The position numbers and the translations under genes are program-made. A DNA stretch of 64,000 nt from Methanobacteriota archaeon (GTDB taxonomy: Archaea; Thermoplasmatota; Poseidoniia; Poseidoniales; Thalassarchaeaceae): contig JABIGF010000006.1 of NCBI GenBank assembly GCA_018650285.1, positions 46,505 to 110,504 on the forward strand, read 5' to 3'. Below the pieces are notes generated by a model. The model did not search any database. It saw nothing but the letters and a program-made list of their open reading frames with translations, and was not told where the DNA came from. Of the stretch, positions 25,736-34,660 are shown piece by piece (position 1 is the stretch's first letter; each line of letters begins with the position of its first letter).

Positions 25736-26488
25736 ATGGTCCCCATGCGAGTAGTCAGGCTTCCGGGAATACATCACGACGCTTCATGCGTCGTTGCTTC
25801 AGGGGACTCAGAGACTGTCATTATTGACCCAGGGACCTCTTGGTATCAAGCGAATGTAGTTGAAAGAATTGAAAGCAAATTGGAGAATTTACCAAAAGTA
25901 TCCAAGATATTACTCACCCATCGTCATTATGATACAGCGGGTGCATCACAATATTTGTCAAAACATTGGGACGCTTCAGTCCATATTCATAGTGATGGAG
26001 TAGGGGCAATTTCAGGTGGAGACCTGTTTACTACATGGGCATCTCGCTTCAACTCAGATATGCCACCGGTTGCAGCATCTGCCTTTGAGGAAGGAGATGT
26101 TTTTGACCTCGGTGAAGAAACAATTGAAGTCATTCACACCCCTGGGCATACATCTGATTCCTGCAGTTTTTGGATAGAGAATGAAGCGATTCTTCTTGTT
26201 GGCGATTTGATACCAAAACGTGGACATATCTCAAGATGGGATTTTCCAACAGGTTGTTTGCCTGACTTAGTTGAGAGTATTGAATATCTTCTTGAAATGG
26301 AAATCGAACAACTAGTGCCAGGCCATGGAGAGACAATTGTTGGTGCTGCTCCTGTGTTAGCAGAATTAGAACAGCAACAACAGGTATTGTCAGAAATACT
26401 AGACAACAAGGGAGTCCGTCCCGATGGTTGGCCTCGCCCGCATCCAATTTGCAATTGGTTTACGCCGGAACCGCCTTGGGCAGAATGA
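25736..26488 (+). CDS. Metallo-beta-lactamase-fold hydrolase
   Basis: A 250-residue enzyme with MBL-fold metal motifs in order: THRHYDTAG (in place of HxHxDH), [16 protein letters not shown] and PGHGETI. Glyoxalase II-like and related hydrolases share this arrangement. The second metal site is altered because the usual DH pair after HxH is DT. The substrate cannot be told from sequence. ATG 25745 is an alternative start. Its 3' end overlaps a convergent gene by 29 bp. Confidence 0.88.
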   Translation: MVPMRVVRLPGIHHDASCVVASGDSETVIIDPGTSWYQANVVERIESKLENLPKVSKILLTHRHYDTAGASQYLSKHWDASVHIHSDGVGAISGGDLFTTWASRFNSDMPPVAASAFEEGDVFDLGEETIEVIHTPGHTSDSCSFWIENEAILLVGDLIPKRGHISRWDFPTGCLPDLVESIEYLLEMEIEQLVPGHGETIVGAAPVLAELEQQQQVLSEILDNKGVRPDGWPRPHPICNWFTPEPPWAE

Positions 26489-27029
26489 GTTGCTGAGTTC
26501 CCCCTTTCTTAGGTGGTGTTGGTGGCTCAAACCAACGCTTTGCAGGTGTGACGACGTCTCCATTCCAATGACGAACTTCACGTGACCAACCTGAATGAAT
26601 GGTGAGAATCTCTTCATTTGATCTAATCAAGCCAATTGGGCCACTAATAGAAAACAGTTTCAGAGAACCAGTTGGTATTCCTTCTCCGAATGCAAATACA
26701 TCGCCATTTTGTAAACCAGCAATCACCCTTTTCCTACCACCTGGTTCATGCAATGTAAGAGCTGAAACTGATGATTTGCCTAATTCATGGCTTTCAATCA
26801 AATTCAATTCAGGTAATGAAAACAGATGCACTGAGCCATTTGAATCACCAACTAACAAGCGAAATACTCTATCTTGCGGGCCAATACAGGCTAGCATCAC
26901 AGTTACTCTAGCAGATAGACGTAACATCTGCTCTCGACCTCTGTGTGGTCTGAACAACAACATTCTATCTGCATGTGCAGTGACTATTCCATCTGGCGTG
27001 ACTATACTTCTAACAACTTGGGATTGCAT
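26460..27029 (-). CDS. Small WD40/propeller-like protein of unknown function
   Basis: About 189 residues from ATG 27029; a GTG at 27053 is an alternative. Strand patterns such as RVFRLLVGDSNGSVHLFSLPE and RKRVIAGLQNGDVFAFGEG look like WD40-like blades, but there are too few for a closed propeller. It may be a partial propeller or pair with another protein. No signal peptide is seen, so it is probably cytosolic. The opposite strand is also open here, but the propeller pattern supports the minus strand. Confidence 0.6.
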   Translation of the reverse strand: MQSQVVRSIVTPDGIVTAHADRMLLFRPHRGREQMLRLSARVTVMLACIGPQDRVFRLLVGDSNGSVHLFSLPELNLIESHELGKSSVSALTLHEPGGRKRVIAGLQNGDVFAFGEGIPTGSLKLFSISGPIGLIRSNEEILTIHSGWSREVRHWNGDVVTPAKRWFEPPTPPKKGGTQQLILPKAVPA

Positions 27030-27104
27030 GAACCAAATGAAGTGCTGCCACACTACCTACTTTTCCACCGGAGAGTGAACAAAAAGTGAAAGTGAATTGA
27101 GGGA

Positions 27105-27140
27105 ACCTGTTAATTCAACAGGTGCCATGCCAAAGGCATG
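27105..27140 (+). promoter_or_regulatory. Two consecutive hairpins at the start of the SBBP/TSP3 gene
   Basis: The first hairpin is ACCTGTT (27105-27111) with AACAGGT (27117-27123). The second is CATGCC (27126-27131), loop AAA, GGCATG (27135-27140). The start codon ATG 27138 lies inside the 3' arm of the second hairpin, so folding would hide it. Confidence 0.45.
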
Positions 27141-30100
27141 AACCGAGGGACGGCGCCAATCATAGTCGCAGTCCTTCTCTCTTTCCTTCTTGTAGCGTCC
27201 ATGTCAACGGGAAATCTTCAAAATACAACATCGGTTTCATCACAAGACAATGGAAGTCAAGATTTCACTCTTGATTCACTACCTGATAATCAGATGTCAT
27301 CTGCTCGTTCTTCTAACAACTCAACATCGCATCTTGCGTGGGAGTGGGCATCTTCAGCCGGTAGTAACACGGACGACTCTGGATTAGATATAGCAACAGG
27401 GCCGAGCGGGGATGTGTATATCCTTGGGCAGTACAAAGATACAATTTCGTTTGGCACTTTATGTCCAACTCTCGGCACATTTGGTTCTACGATTTCAAGT
27501 ATTTACGTGGGGAAATTCGACTCCACCGGCGCATGTATATGGATCGTTGAGGTAAATTCAACTTTGCACGCTGGCATTTTTGGCGGAGCGATTTCCGTTG
27601 ATTCAAATGAAAATGTGTATATTACTAGTGATTTTGAAAATAATGTGGAGATGGGGAATACCTCTCTTAATAGCAGTTACCGGCTAGCCTTTGTCGCAAA
27701 ATTAGACCAGAACGGTACATGGTTGTGGGCAACACCGTTGTCGTACAGCGGGACTGTTTCAAATGGGGGGAGGGGGCATGGTATTGATACAGATACTAAT
27801 GGAAACGTTTTCTTTGTTGGGAGAAGTAAAGGTACTGGATTTGACCACGGATTTATTGCAAAACTAAATTCTAGTGGGGTCATACAATGGCAAAATGAGT
27901 TGGGTGGTAACCAAGGAAGTTCCTTGAGTGATGCAGCGGTTGACTCAAATGGAAATCTGTATGTAGCGGGCTGGTTCAAAGGTCCCCTTTCTGTTCAGAT
28001 TGGAGGGACTAATGAATATTTTACATCTTCGCATGGCACATCGGGAGCAGGGCACAGAAATAGTATGTTAGTTGGTAAACTTGATAGTTCTGGTGATTGG
28101 CTCTGGTTCAGAACAACAGAAAATGGGACTGAGACTGCTGAAAGTAACTCAATTGCCATCAATTCAAATGATGAAATTTATGTTGTCGGTTCATTCTATA
28201 CTTCTCCGGAATTTGGACCATTCACCCTTTCTACTGGTAATACTGAAAATGGGTTTGTCGTCAAACTAAATTCCAGTGGCGATTGGAAATGGGCAAAACA
28301 CATTGATTGTGCCGGCACAACAATCCCTTATGATGTAAGTACAGATACAACTGGGAATGCATATATCACTGGGAAATACAATGGTAACACCGTTAATATT
28401 GGCTCAGTTTACCTAAGTCCGGTTGGTGGAGGGTATGACATATTTGTATTCATGGTAGACGCTTCTGGAACCTCACAGTGGGCACAAGGCGCTGGCGGTA
28501 CTGACAAAGACATTGGCAACGCCATTAGTGTTGACCACCTAGGGGATGTGTACACTACTGGCAGTTTTGGGGCAACTGCTGATTTTAGCCAGTTATCTTT
28601 GACTACGCAAGGAGCTAGTGATATGTTCTATGCCAGATTATCTTCAGACTATGACGGTGATGGTGATGCAGATACCAATGACGATGACGACGATGACGAT
28701 TACATCTTGGATGTGTATGACCTTTGTCAATTTTCAGAAATTGGGTTTCGTTCAGTGGCTGCCTTTGACCATGACTCTGATGGTTGCCGCGATGCAGATG
28801 AGGACGAGGATGATGATAACGATGGTCTCAATGATAATTTAGACAATTGTGCGCGTGGAATGACTGGTTGGATCTCTACCAACGCTACAGATTATGATTC
28901 AGATGGCTGCAATGATGCCCTAGAAGACCAAGACGATGATTCAGATGGAATTGAAGATTATCTTGACTTATGTCCAAGAAATAGTGGTAATTCCACCTTT
29001 GAATTTGAGATGGGTTGTAGAGATGATGATGGAGATGGGCGACCAAATATTCGTGACCCGTTCCCTCATGACCCTACAGAATGGTCTGACCTTGATGGTG
29101 ATGGGACGGGAGATAATGCTGATGAGTTTGTTACAGATTCCACTCAACAGACCGATACTGATGGAGATGGATACGGTGATAATGAATATGGCAACGGTGG
29201 CGACGGGTGTCCAAATGTATGGGGCGATTCCCTCATTGATTTGCTAGGCTGTGTTGATTCTGACGGCGATGGTTGGTCTGACATTGGCGATGCTTTCCCA
29301 CAAGATAGTACACAATGGTTAGACAGGGATGGAGACCATTACGGCGATAATGATGACCCGAATGCAACAAATGTTGACGCATTTCCAAGCGATGGAACAC
29401 AATGGGCTGATGCAGACTTAGATGGACATGGAGATAATCCATATGGGAATGAAGGTGATTGGTTTCCAAACGACCATTCACGTTGGGCTGATTCTGACCG
29501 CGATGGCGTTGCTGACGAGGATGATGACTTCGTGAATGATGCTAGTCAATGGCTTGATTCTGACAATGATGGGCATGGAGATAACCCATCTGGTAATCAA
29601 CCAGATAACTTCCCAGACAACCCATATGAATGGATTGATTCTGATGGTGATGGAATTGGAAATAATGGTGATGCATTCCCATTTGATTCCTCTCAACAAT
29701 CTGATGGAGATGAGGATGGTTATGGTGATAACCTCGCAGGACGTTTACCTGACCTATTCCCAGATAATCCAACACAGTGGGAAGATATTGATGGAGATGG
29801 ACTTGGTGACAATCAATCTGGTACGGCAGCCGACCCATCCTTGAACGACTATGATAACGATGGTTACAACGACAGTATTGACATTCTTCCAAAGCTTGCA
29901 AGTCCTGGTGACCATGACAATGATGGTTGCCTAGACGAGGAGGACACATTTCCGCTGAATTACAAGGAATGTACAGACTTTGATGGTGATGGCGAAGGTG
30001 ACAACGCCGATACTGATGATGATGGTGACGGGTGGTCCGATACGGATGAACTTCGCTTGAACTCAAACCCATTAGATTCCGCTGATTATCCTGTTGAAGG

Positions 30101-30686
30101 ATTTGAGATTATCATCCCATTCCCTGGTGGCGCCATTGGCCTTGGTGCTTGGGATTTAATGGGAATCGTAGTCGGAATTCCCTTGTTCACTTGGATTGCT
30201 TTCGGCTTCGTAACACGTAATCGACGCTGCCTTGGATTTGAGGTAATGTTGGGTGAGGCGCGAACCAAACAAGAGTTAGAGGATATCGCTCTAAAGGCAG
30301 AGTATGCCCTGATGCTCCGACTGCTTGGACCACATCAAGGAATCAGGCTTGAGCGACTTCGTGCCGAGTTAGATGACGCCCTTGATGGTGAAGGAATGCA
30401 ATTCGATGAAAATCAGACTGATATGGTAGACCAAGAATTGGATCAAATGGATATCGATGAGGATCTTCCAGTAAAAGGGATGACTGAAAAACCAAAAGGA
30501 CCACCTGCCTCAATTGTTGCTGAAGGAATGACTAGTGGCAAGAATACATCTGAAGCAGAGCCGCCTTCACCAAAAGCCGTGGGAATCGTTGGTCAAGATG
30601 GATACGAATGGTTGCAACAAGGTGGTGCAACTTGGCATCGCCCAGCGAATTCAGGCTCTGATTGGGAACAATGGTTAGACGACTGA
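27138..30686 (+). CDS. Surface protein: seven SBBP propeller repeats plus TSP3 array
   Basis: 1182 residues. A signal helix (about 5-24) is followed by seven repeats of the SBBP type, such as AISVDSNENVYITSDF and SIAINSNDEIYVVGSF (about 70-500), enough for one seven-bladed propeller. Then come roughly fifteen Asp-rich TSP3/EF-like repeats (about 505-985). A membrane helix near 1010-1030 leads to a cytosolic part of about 150 residues with a helical segment (GEARTKQELEDIALKAEYAL) and a Trp-rich end (GYEWLQQGGATWHRP). Calcium should stiffen the repeat stalk, holding the propeller away from the cell. The ligand is unknown. Two hairpins overlap the start. Confidence 0.87.
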   Translation: MNRGTAPIIVAVLLSFLLVASMSTGNLQNTTSVSSQDNGSQDFTLDSLPDNQMSSARSSNNSTSHLAWEWASSAGSNTDDSGLDIATGPSGDVYILGQYKDTISFGTLCPTLGTFGSTISSIYVGKFDSTGACIWIVEVNSTLHAGIFGGAISVDSNENVYITSDFENNVEMGNTSLNSSYRLAFVAKLDQNGTWLWATPLSYSGTVSNGGRGHGIDTDTNGNVFFVGRSKGTGFDHGFIAKLNSSGVIQWQNELGGNQGSSLSDAAVDSNGNLYVAGWFKGPLSVQIGGTNEYFTSSHGTSGAGHRNSMLVGKLDSSGDWLWFRTTENGTETAESNSIAINSNDEIYVVGSFYTSPEFGPFTLSTGNTENGFVVKLNSSGDWKWAKHIDCAGTTIPYDVSTDTTGNAYITGKYNGNTVNIGSVYLSPVGGGYDIFVFMVDASGTSQWAQGAGGTDKDIGNAISVDHLGDVYTTGSFGATADFSQLSLTTQGASDMFYARLSSDYDGDGDADTNDDDDDDDYILDVYDLCQFSEIGFRSVAAFDHDSDGCRDADEDEDDDNDGLNDNLDNCARGMTGWISTNATDYDSDGCNDALEDQDDDSDGIEDYLDLCPRNSGNSTFEFEMGCRDDDGDGRPNIRDPFPHDPTEWSDLDGDGTGDNADEFVTDSTQQTDTDGDGYGDNEYGNGGDGCPNVWGDSLIDLLGCVDSDGDGWSDIGDAFPQDSTQWLDRDGDHYGDNDDPNATNVDAFPSDGTQWADADLDGHGDNPYGNEGDWFPNDHSRWADSDRDGVADEDDDFVNDASQWLDSDNDGHGDNPSGNQPDNFPDNPYEWIDSDGDGIGNNGDAFPFDSSQQSDGDEDGYGDNLAGRLPDLFPDNPTQWEDIDGDGLGDNQSGTAADPSLNDYDNDGYNDSIDILPKLASPGDHDNDGCLDEEDTFPLNYKECTDFDGDGEGDNADTDDDGDGWSDTDELRLNSNPLDSADYPVEGFEIIIPFPGGAIGLGAWDLMGIVVGIPLFTWIAFGFVTRNRRCLGFEVMLGEARTKQELEDIALKAEYALMLRLLGPHQGIRLERLRAELDDALDGEGMQFDENQTDMVDQELDQMDIDEDLPVKGMTEKPKGPPASIVAEGMTSGKNTSEAEPPSPKAVGIVGQDGYEWLQQGGATWHRPANSGSDWEQWLDD
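28645..30090 (+). repeat. TSP3-type calcium-binding repeat array
   Basis: About fifteen degenerate repeats of roughly 25-33 codons with the core D-x-D-x-D-G, many preceded by (P/Q)xxxTQWxDxDGDG. They form a Ca-binding stalk within the propeller surface protein. Boundaries are approximate. Confidence 0.75.
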
Positions 30687-30710
30687 AAGATATTCTCTTT
30701 CATCCGGAAA

Positions 30711-30974
30711 TCAGACTTCATTGAGAAGTTGTTCAAGTGCTGTTAGCACTTGCAGAACCAATACACCATATTCCATAGGGATGTTAGGGTCTTCTGATAA
30801 CTCTTCTAATTTGTTTTGAGCCATAGCAATTCGTACATCCAAATCCTTGGATTTATTCAACAACCACTTCTCAACAGCCTCTTTAGCGCCGGCACGGATG
30901 TTTCGTGGCACTTTGGAATCATCTAACTGTAGAATTACAGTGGAAATCTGCTCTATTCGCGTCTCGATGGTCAT
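30711..30974 (-). CDS. UPF0147 family protein
   Basis: An 87-residue all-helical acidic protein, starting MTIETRIEQISTVILQLDDS and containing VPRNIRAGAKEA and MEYGVLVLQVLTALEQL. This matches the archaeal UPF0147 family, whose function is not established to my knowledge. The open frame extends 17 codons upstream; ATG 30974 begins the conserved part. It is divergent from the prepilin peptidase gene. Confidence 0.85.
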   Translation of the reverse strand: MTIETRIEQISTVILQLDDSKVPRNIRAGAKEAVEKWLLNKSKDLDVRIAMAQNKLEELSEDPNIPMEYGVLVLQVLTALEQLLNEV

Positions 30975-31062
30975 ATGAGTCAGCCCCTGAAAGCATGCTT
31001 CTATGGTGGCCGAACCGCGCCTCATTTATGGCACTTGCCTGTGACCGAACGTCGGGGACAGT

Positions 31063-32061
31063 ATGACGCCGGAGCAAATTCTCACCTACGCTCGCTTGAC
31101 AACCCTTGTATTGTGCATAGGTGGAGCGACCTATCTTGACCTCAAAATCCGACGCGTCCCAAATGAGTGGTGGATATCATGGGCAAAACCAGCATTATTC
31201 CTTCTTTGTCTTGAGTTATGGGCTTTGGAAGCAGACTGGACAGTTTGGCTTACTGCTTCGGCTGTTGTAGCCTACGCATCTACTGCTGTAATCGGTCGAC
31301 CTACTCTCAATGATGTCAAAAATGGTAATCCTGAAGATGTTCTTGTCAGCATCTGGTATCTTGTATCAGCCGTGGGTCTTGTATTCGGAGTACTGCGCCA
31401 CCTAACACCGTTGATGGATGGGCTTGGTTTTGGTTCACTTGTTGATTGCAACTACTGTTCAACTACTGCTGAAATTCAAGCCTCTTACTTGTGGGGGCAG
31501 ATGATAGTAATCGGCGCAGTATTATTATTCTTTGAAATGTGCTATCAATTACGAATGTTGCATGGTGGTGCCGATGCAAAAGGCATGATGTTCGTTGCTC
31601 TATGTTTGCCAGGATGGGGGGCGATTCCTGCTGCTGGAGAAGCCATGATGCCACCTGCGATTTCACTGCTTATTTGGGCTGCAATGAGTTTTCTGATATT
31701 ACCACTCTATGTATTCATCATGAATCTAAAATCGGGTGATGCCGGGAATTTGAAAATGGCTTGGCACGCTCGACGTCTCCCGCTTTCGGTAATTGAATCA
31801 CGCCATGTGTGGTTGTTGGACGAAGTGATGGAAGGGGCAGACGGGGAGAAAAAACTCGTCACACACATGCGCCCGCGGCGCGGCGGGCGCAATGAAAACA
31901 AACTTTCTGAGGTCCTTACAGAATTAGAAGAATTAGGTATTGAAAAGGCGTGGACTACTGAAAAATACCCTTTCATGGCGTTCTTGATGGCTGGGATTGT
32001 TCCACTCATCTTTATCGCTGACCCCATATTATTCCTACTCAATTTGTTTGGGCTTCCATGA
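31063..32061 (+). CDS. Prepilin/preflagellin peptidase, A24 family (FlaK-like)
   Basis: A polytopic membrane aspartic protease that cleaves the short leader of type IV pilins and archaellins. The 332 residues show the first catalytic Asp in YLDLKIRRVPNEWW (Asp26) and the second in the GxxD-type motif HGGADAKGM (Asp171). About six to eight membrane helices are visible, with a charged cytosolic loop near 255-290. It opens a same-strand run of pilin-like and KaiC-like genes, where its substrates are probably encoded. Confidence 0.88.
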   Translation: MTPEQILTYARLTTLVLCIGGATYLDLKIRRVPNEWWISWAKPALFLLCLELWALEADWTVWLTASAVVAYASTAVIGRPTLNDVKNGNPEDVLVSIWYLVSAVGLVFGVLRHLTPLMDGLGFGSLVDCNYCSTTAEIQASYLWGQMIVIGAVLLFFEMCYQLRMLHGGADAKGMMFVALCLPGWGAIPAAGEAMMPPAISLLIWAAMSFLILPLYVFIMNLKSGDAGNLKMAWHARRLPLSVIESRHVWLLDEVMEGADGEKKLVTHMRPRRGGRNENKLSEVLTELEELGIEKAWTTEKYPFMAFLMAGIVPLIFIADPILFLLNLFGLP

Positions 32062-32107
32062 AACACAGATTTGATGATAGATACGAACTTCGGCAGGATA
32101 GGGATGG

Positions 32108-33181
32108 ATGATGAACACGGCTCGACAATTAGCTGATTCTGAAAGCGGAATGACCGCTGTCATTGAATTTCTAACCGCTTTTGTCCTATTTCTAATCATA
32201 CTGACTGCCTTCTTTTCACTAGCGGGATTGCAACTTGGAGCAAACCATCCTACAACCGACCAGTTAGACGATTATGCTCTGCAAAGTTTGGACAAATTAA
32301 CTGGGAACGAAGGGTGGTATACGCCTAACGACATTTATGGTGAGCGTGATGTAGCAAATGCAACATCTGAATGGCAAATATACAATGCCACAGAACTCTT
32401 AGACGGAGCTGTTCAACCGGGATTAGCAGGAGATTTAGGGCAACTCGATACAGTGAAACTGGCCGGCCTAAAAAATGTCACACAAGACCAATTTATTCGA
32501 GGTCTAGGTCTACCTAGTTGGGCTAGTATTAACCTCACAATTCGTGTATCGGAAAGTGATGATTCAAACCGCATTGGATTATTTTTATTCCAAGACGGCG
32601 CTAGCCGCAATGCTTCTGCTAATAGCGCCGTAGCACACCGTTTGATGATGCTAGATTCTGAAAAAATTGAAATCATTCTTGAAGTTCACGATGCTGGGAG
32701 AACACCGACAGATCTCGTGATTACTGAGTTTATGGCTGAACCAGAATTGGGTTATCCTGAATGGGTGGAAGTTCAAAATCGCGATGGCTTTGCTGCCAAT
32801 CTAACAGGTTGGGGTCTTGGCAGGGCAAGTAGTGGTGGAGTTCACACACTTGTCGGCAACGGAGCTCTTGCTGGTGGTGATGTGATGCTCTTGTCAGGAA
32901 AACCATCACTGCAAGAGAATCAAGGTGCTGAAGTAATTCTTGACCTTGGTCAATCAGGCATCTTAGGGCTAGGGGCGATTAATGGCCTAAACAAGTTTGA
33001 AGATACGCTAACTTTGACTTGGACATATCCAGGCCGCGCTCAAACATACGATACGATGGCAGTAAATTGGGTATCAAACTGGAATATTGACGAAGATATT
33101 GCGCTCGATTGGCTTGAAGGAGAGCCATCAGAATCGGCTAGTTGGCAAAGAAATTTCGGCGGCACACCCGGACTTCTTTGA
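32108..33181 (+). CDS. Pilin-like protein with C-terminal lamin-tail domain
   Basis: 357 residues. The N-terminus (DSESGMTAVIEFLTAFVLFL) has the layout of a class III signal: a short leader, a Gly/Met boundary, a Glu five or six residues into the mature part and a long hydrophobic helix (about 18-42). The C-terminal part (about 200-310) matches the lamin-tail fold, with LVITEFMAEP, PEWVEVQNRD and LTGWGL. This pairing suggests a filament subunit or tip protein that displays an LTD domain. It sits just after the peptidase predicted to process it. Confidence 0.75.
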   Translation: MMNTARQLADSESGMTAVIEFLTAFVLFLIILTAFFSLAGLQLGANHPTTDQLDDYALQSLDKLTGNEGWYTPNDIYGERDVANATSEWQIYNATELLDGAVQPGLAGDLGQLDTVKLAGLKNVTQDQFIRGLGLPSWASINLTIRVSESDDSNRIGLFLFQDGASRNASANSAVAHRLMMLDSEKIEIILEVHDAGRTPTDLVITEFMAEPELGYPEWVEVQNRDGFAANLTGWGLGRASSGGVHTLVGNGALAGGDVMLLSGKPSLQENQGAEVILDLGQSGILGLGAINGLNKFEDTLTLTWTYPGRAQTYDTMAVNWVSNWNIDEDIALDWLEGEPSESASWQRNFGGTPGLL

Positions 33182-33237
33182 AATGAAAGAAATGTCGTTT
33201 GGATAAAAAAATCCGAATGAGGCAGTTTTGAATAAAG

Positions 33238-33253
33238 CACGCCTTAAGGCGTG
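33238..33253 (+). promoter_or_regulatory. 16-bp palindrome upstream of the KaiC triad
   Basis: CACGCCTTAAGGCGTG is a perfect palindrome ending 26 nt before ATG 33280, in the 98-bp gap after the pilin-like gene. It could be a leader hairpin or an operator for the three ATPase-like genes. Confidence 0.45.
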
Positions 33254-33279
33254 GTCGGTTTGCAACGGATTATTATGTA

Positions 33280-34068
33280 ATGGCAATGGTTGCCAAGTTG
33301 ATTGCGATGCTCGGGACACCCCAATACACACGTGACCGCTGTATAACAGGCATCCATGGATTGGATGAAATCACTCGTGGTGGCATCCCATACGGTGCAA
33401 CAGTTCTTGTCGGTGGGACTTGTGGTTCTGGAAAAACTACCCTCACCATGGAATTCCTCGTACATGGTGCGCAAATGGGTGAAGCGTGTGCATACTTTGC
33501 AGCAACTGAACCAAGTGTGAAACTTCTTGAAAACATTAGGCAATACACATTTTTTGATATGGAAATGGTCGATAAAGGCCTCATCAACGTCTTTGATATG
33601 GATGTTCTCTACTCTTGGCTTGGTTTGACAAAAGCAACCTTTGACCGCGACGACATTAACTCATTAGTAAAAGCAATTACAGACATTGTCAACACAATCG
33701 GTGTCACAAGATTAGTGATTGACTCGGTGACCACACTTTGTTACAAGATTCCAAATGACCAACTAATTCGTGATTTCCTATTTACTCTTGGAAAGACACT
33801 TGCAACCCAAGGGTGCACCTCATTCCTTGTTGCTGAAATTACTTCAGCAGGCGCAAAAGCGCACTGGTCCTCTTTTGGTGTTGAAGAGGCGATTTTGGAT
33901 GGAATCATGGTTATGGGTGATATTGACCGAATGGGACATTTGCTACGGTTTTTGCAAGTGGTAAAGATGCGTGGTACCGACCACTCTCGTGCCAAATATG
34001 CTCTTGAGTTGACTCCTATGGGTGTAATGATGACGCCGATGCTCAAATGGGGAGTTGATGCAACATGA
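33280..34068 (+). CDS. KaiC/RAD55-like RecA-fold ATPase, intact P-loop
   Basis: 262 residues with a complete RecA-type nucleotide site: Walker A GGTCGSGKTT (about 45-54) and Walker B RLVIDSV (about 145-151). The start TRDRCITGIHGLDEITRGGIPYG is typical of KaiC domains. It resembles both KaiC-like proteins and the archaellum ATPase ArlH, but lacks features that would name it. Its stop overlaps the next start by 4 bp. I infer that it is the active partner of the two following, degenerate paralogs and regulates or powers the nearby filament. Confidence 0.82.
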   Translation: MAMVAKLIAMLGTPQYTRDRCITGIHGLDEITRGGIPYGATVLVGGTCGSGKTTLTMEFLVHGAQMGEACAYFAATEPSVKLLENIRQYTFFDMEMVDKGLINVFDMDVLYSWLGLTKATFDRDDINSLVKAITDIVNTIGVTRLVIDSVTTLCYKIPNDQLIRDFLFTLGKTLATQGCTSFLVAEITSAGAKAHWSSFGVEEAILDGIMVMGDIDRMGHLLRFLQVVKMRGTDHSRAKYALELTPMGVMMTPMLKWGVDAT

Positions 34069-34649
34069 TGGAATTAGATCAGCGAATCGCTGAGCAATTG
34101 ACTGAAATCACTCTCAATTCATCAATGCAAATCAGATGTGGTTCAAGCAATTCATTTCTTGTTTCAGCATCTGTGATTGAACCGCTAATCAATGAGTTTC
34201 AGATGGGCGGTGTCTACATTTGTGCTAGCCGCCCAGCCCCTGAATTAATTGCGACATTTACTGAAATCGGTGTGCCGGTGGGTGGCGTCCAATTCATTGA
34301 TTGTGTCTCTTCTGCATTATTAGGCGGGACTGAAAACCAATACACCAACATATCTTATGTTGACAGTCCAATTATGCTTGAGAGTATTCTTCTGAAAACA
34401 TTGTATCGCCTTAGGCAGATGCCAACTGAGCAGAACTTCGTTATCCTTGATTCAGTAAATGCTCTAGCAATTTACAATGAAGAGAGAATGCTAGCAGAAT
34501 ATCTTCACACCTTCATCAATACCTTCCGAGCCCGCAATATCTTGAGTGGTATTGTAACGGTTCCAGACCAAACTCCTCCAAGCGTTTTAGCAAACCTTGA
34601 CCTCTATTGCACGGATTTAATCGACCGTGGGCAAGTGGTGATTTCCTGA
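34065..34649 (+). CDS. Degenerate KaiC-like protein lacking Walker A
   Basis: 194 residues. A Walker B-like strand (FVILDSVNALAIYNEERM) and the surrounding helix pattern follow the RecA/KaiC fold, but there is no GxxxxGK[ST] loop; the matching N-terminal region reads CGSSNSFLVSAS and YICASRPAPEL. ATP hydrolysis is therefore unlikely. It overlaps the upstream gene by ATGA, so the two are translationally coupled and probably made in matched amounts. Confidence 0.7.
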   Translation: MMELDQRIAEQLTEITLNSSMQIRCGSSNSFLVSASVIEPLINEFQMGGVYICASRPAPELIATFTEIGVPVGGVQFIDCVSSALLGGTENQYTNISYVDSPIMLESILLKTLYRLRQMPTEQNFVILDSVNALAIYNEERMLAEYLHTFINTFRARNILSGIVTVPDQTPPSVLANLDLYCTDLIDRGQVVIS

Positions 34650-34660
34650 GGTGATGATGT

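Noticed and set aside
26599..27078. 159-codon open frame on the plus strand
   Set aside because: Overlaps the WD40-like gene on the minus strand, whose blade pattern is more convincing.
29542..30072. His-rich 176-codon minus-strand frame
   Set aside because: Arises from the complement of Asp-rich TSP3 codons; an artefact of the repeats.
28645..30090. Regular repeats that could be mistaken for a CRISPR array
   Set aside because: Units are protein-coding, degenerate and in frame, without unique spacers between identical repeats; no cas genes are present.
33201..33214. GGAT/ATCC stem around an A-run after the pilin-like/LTD gene, as a terminator
   Set aside because: Only 4-bp arms and the T-run would be on the wrong strand for the upstream gene.
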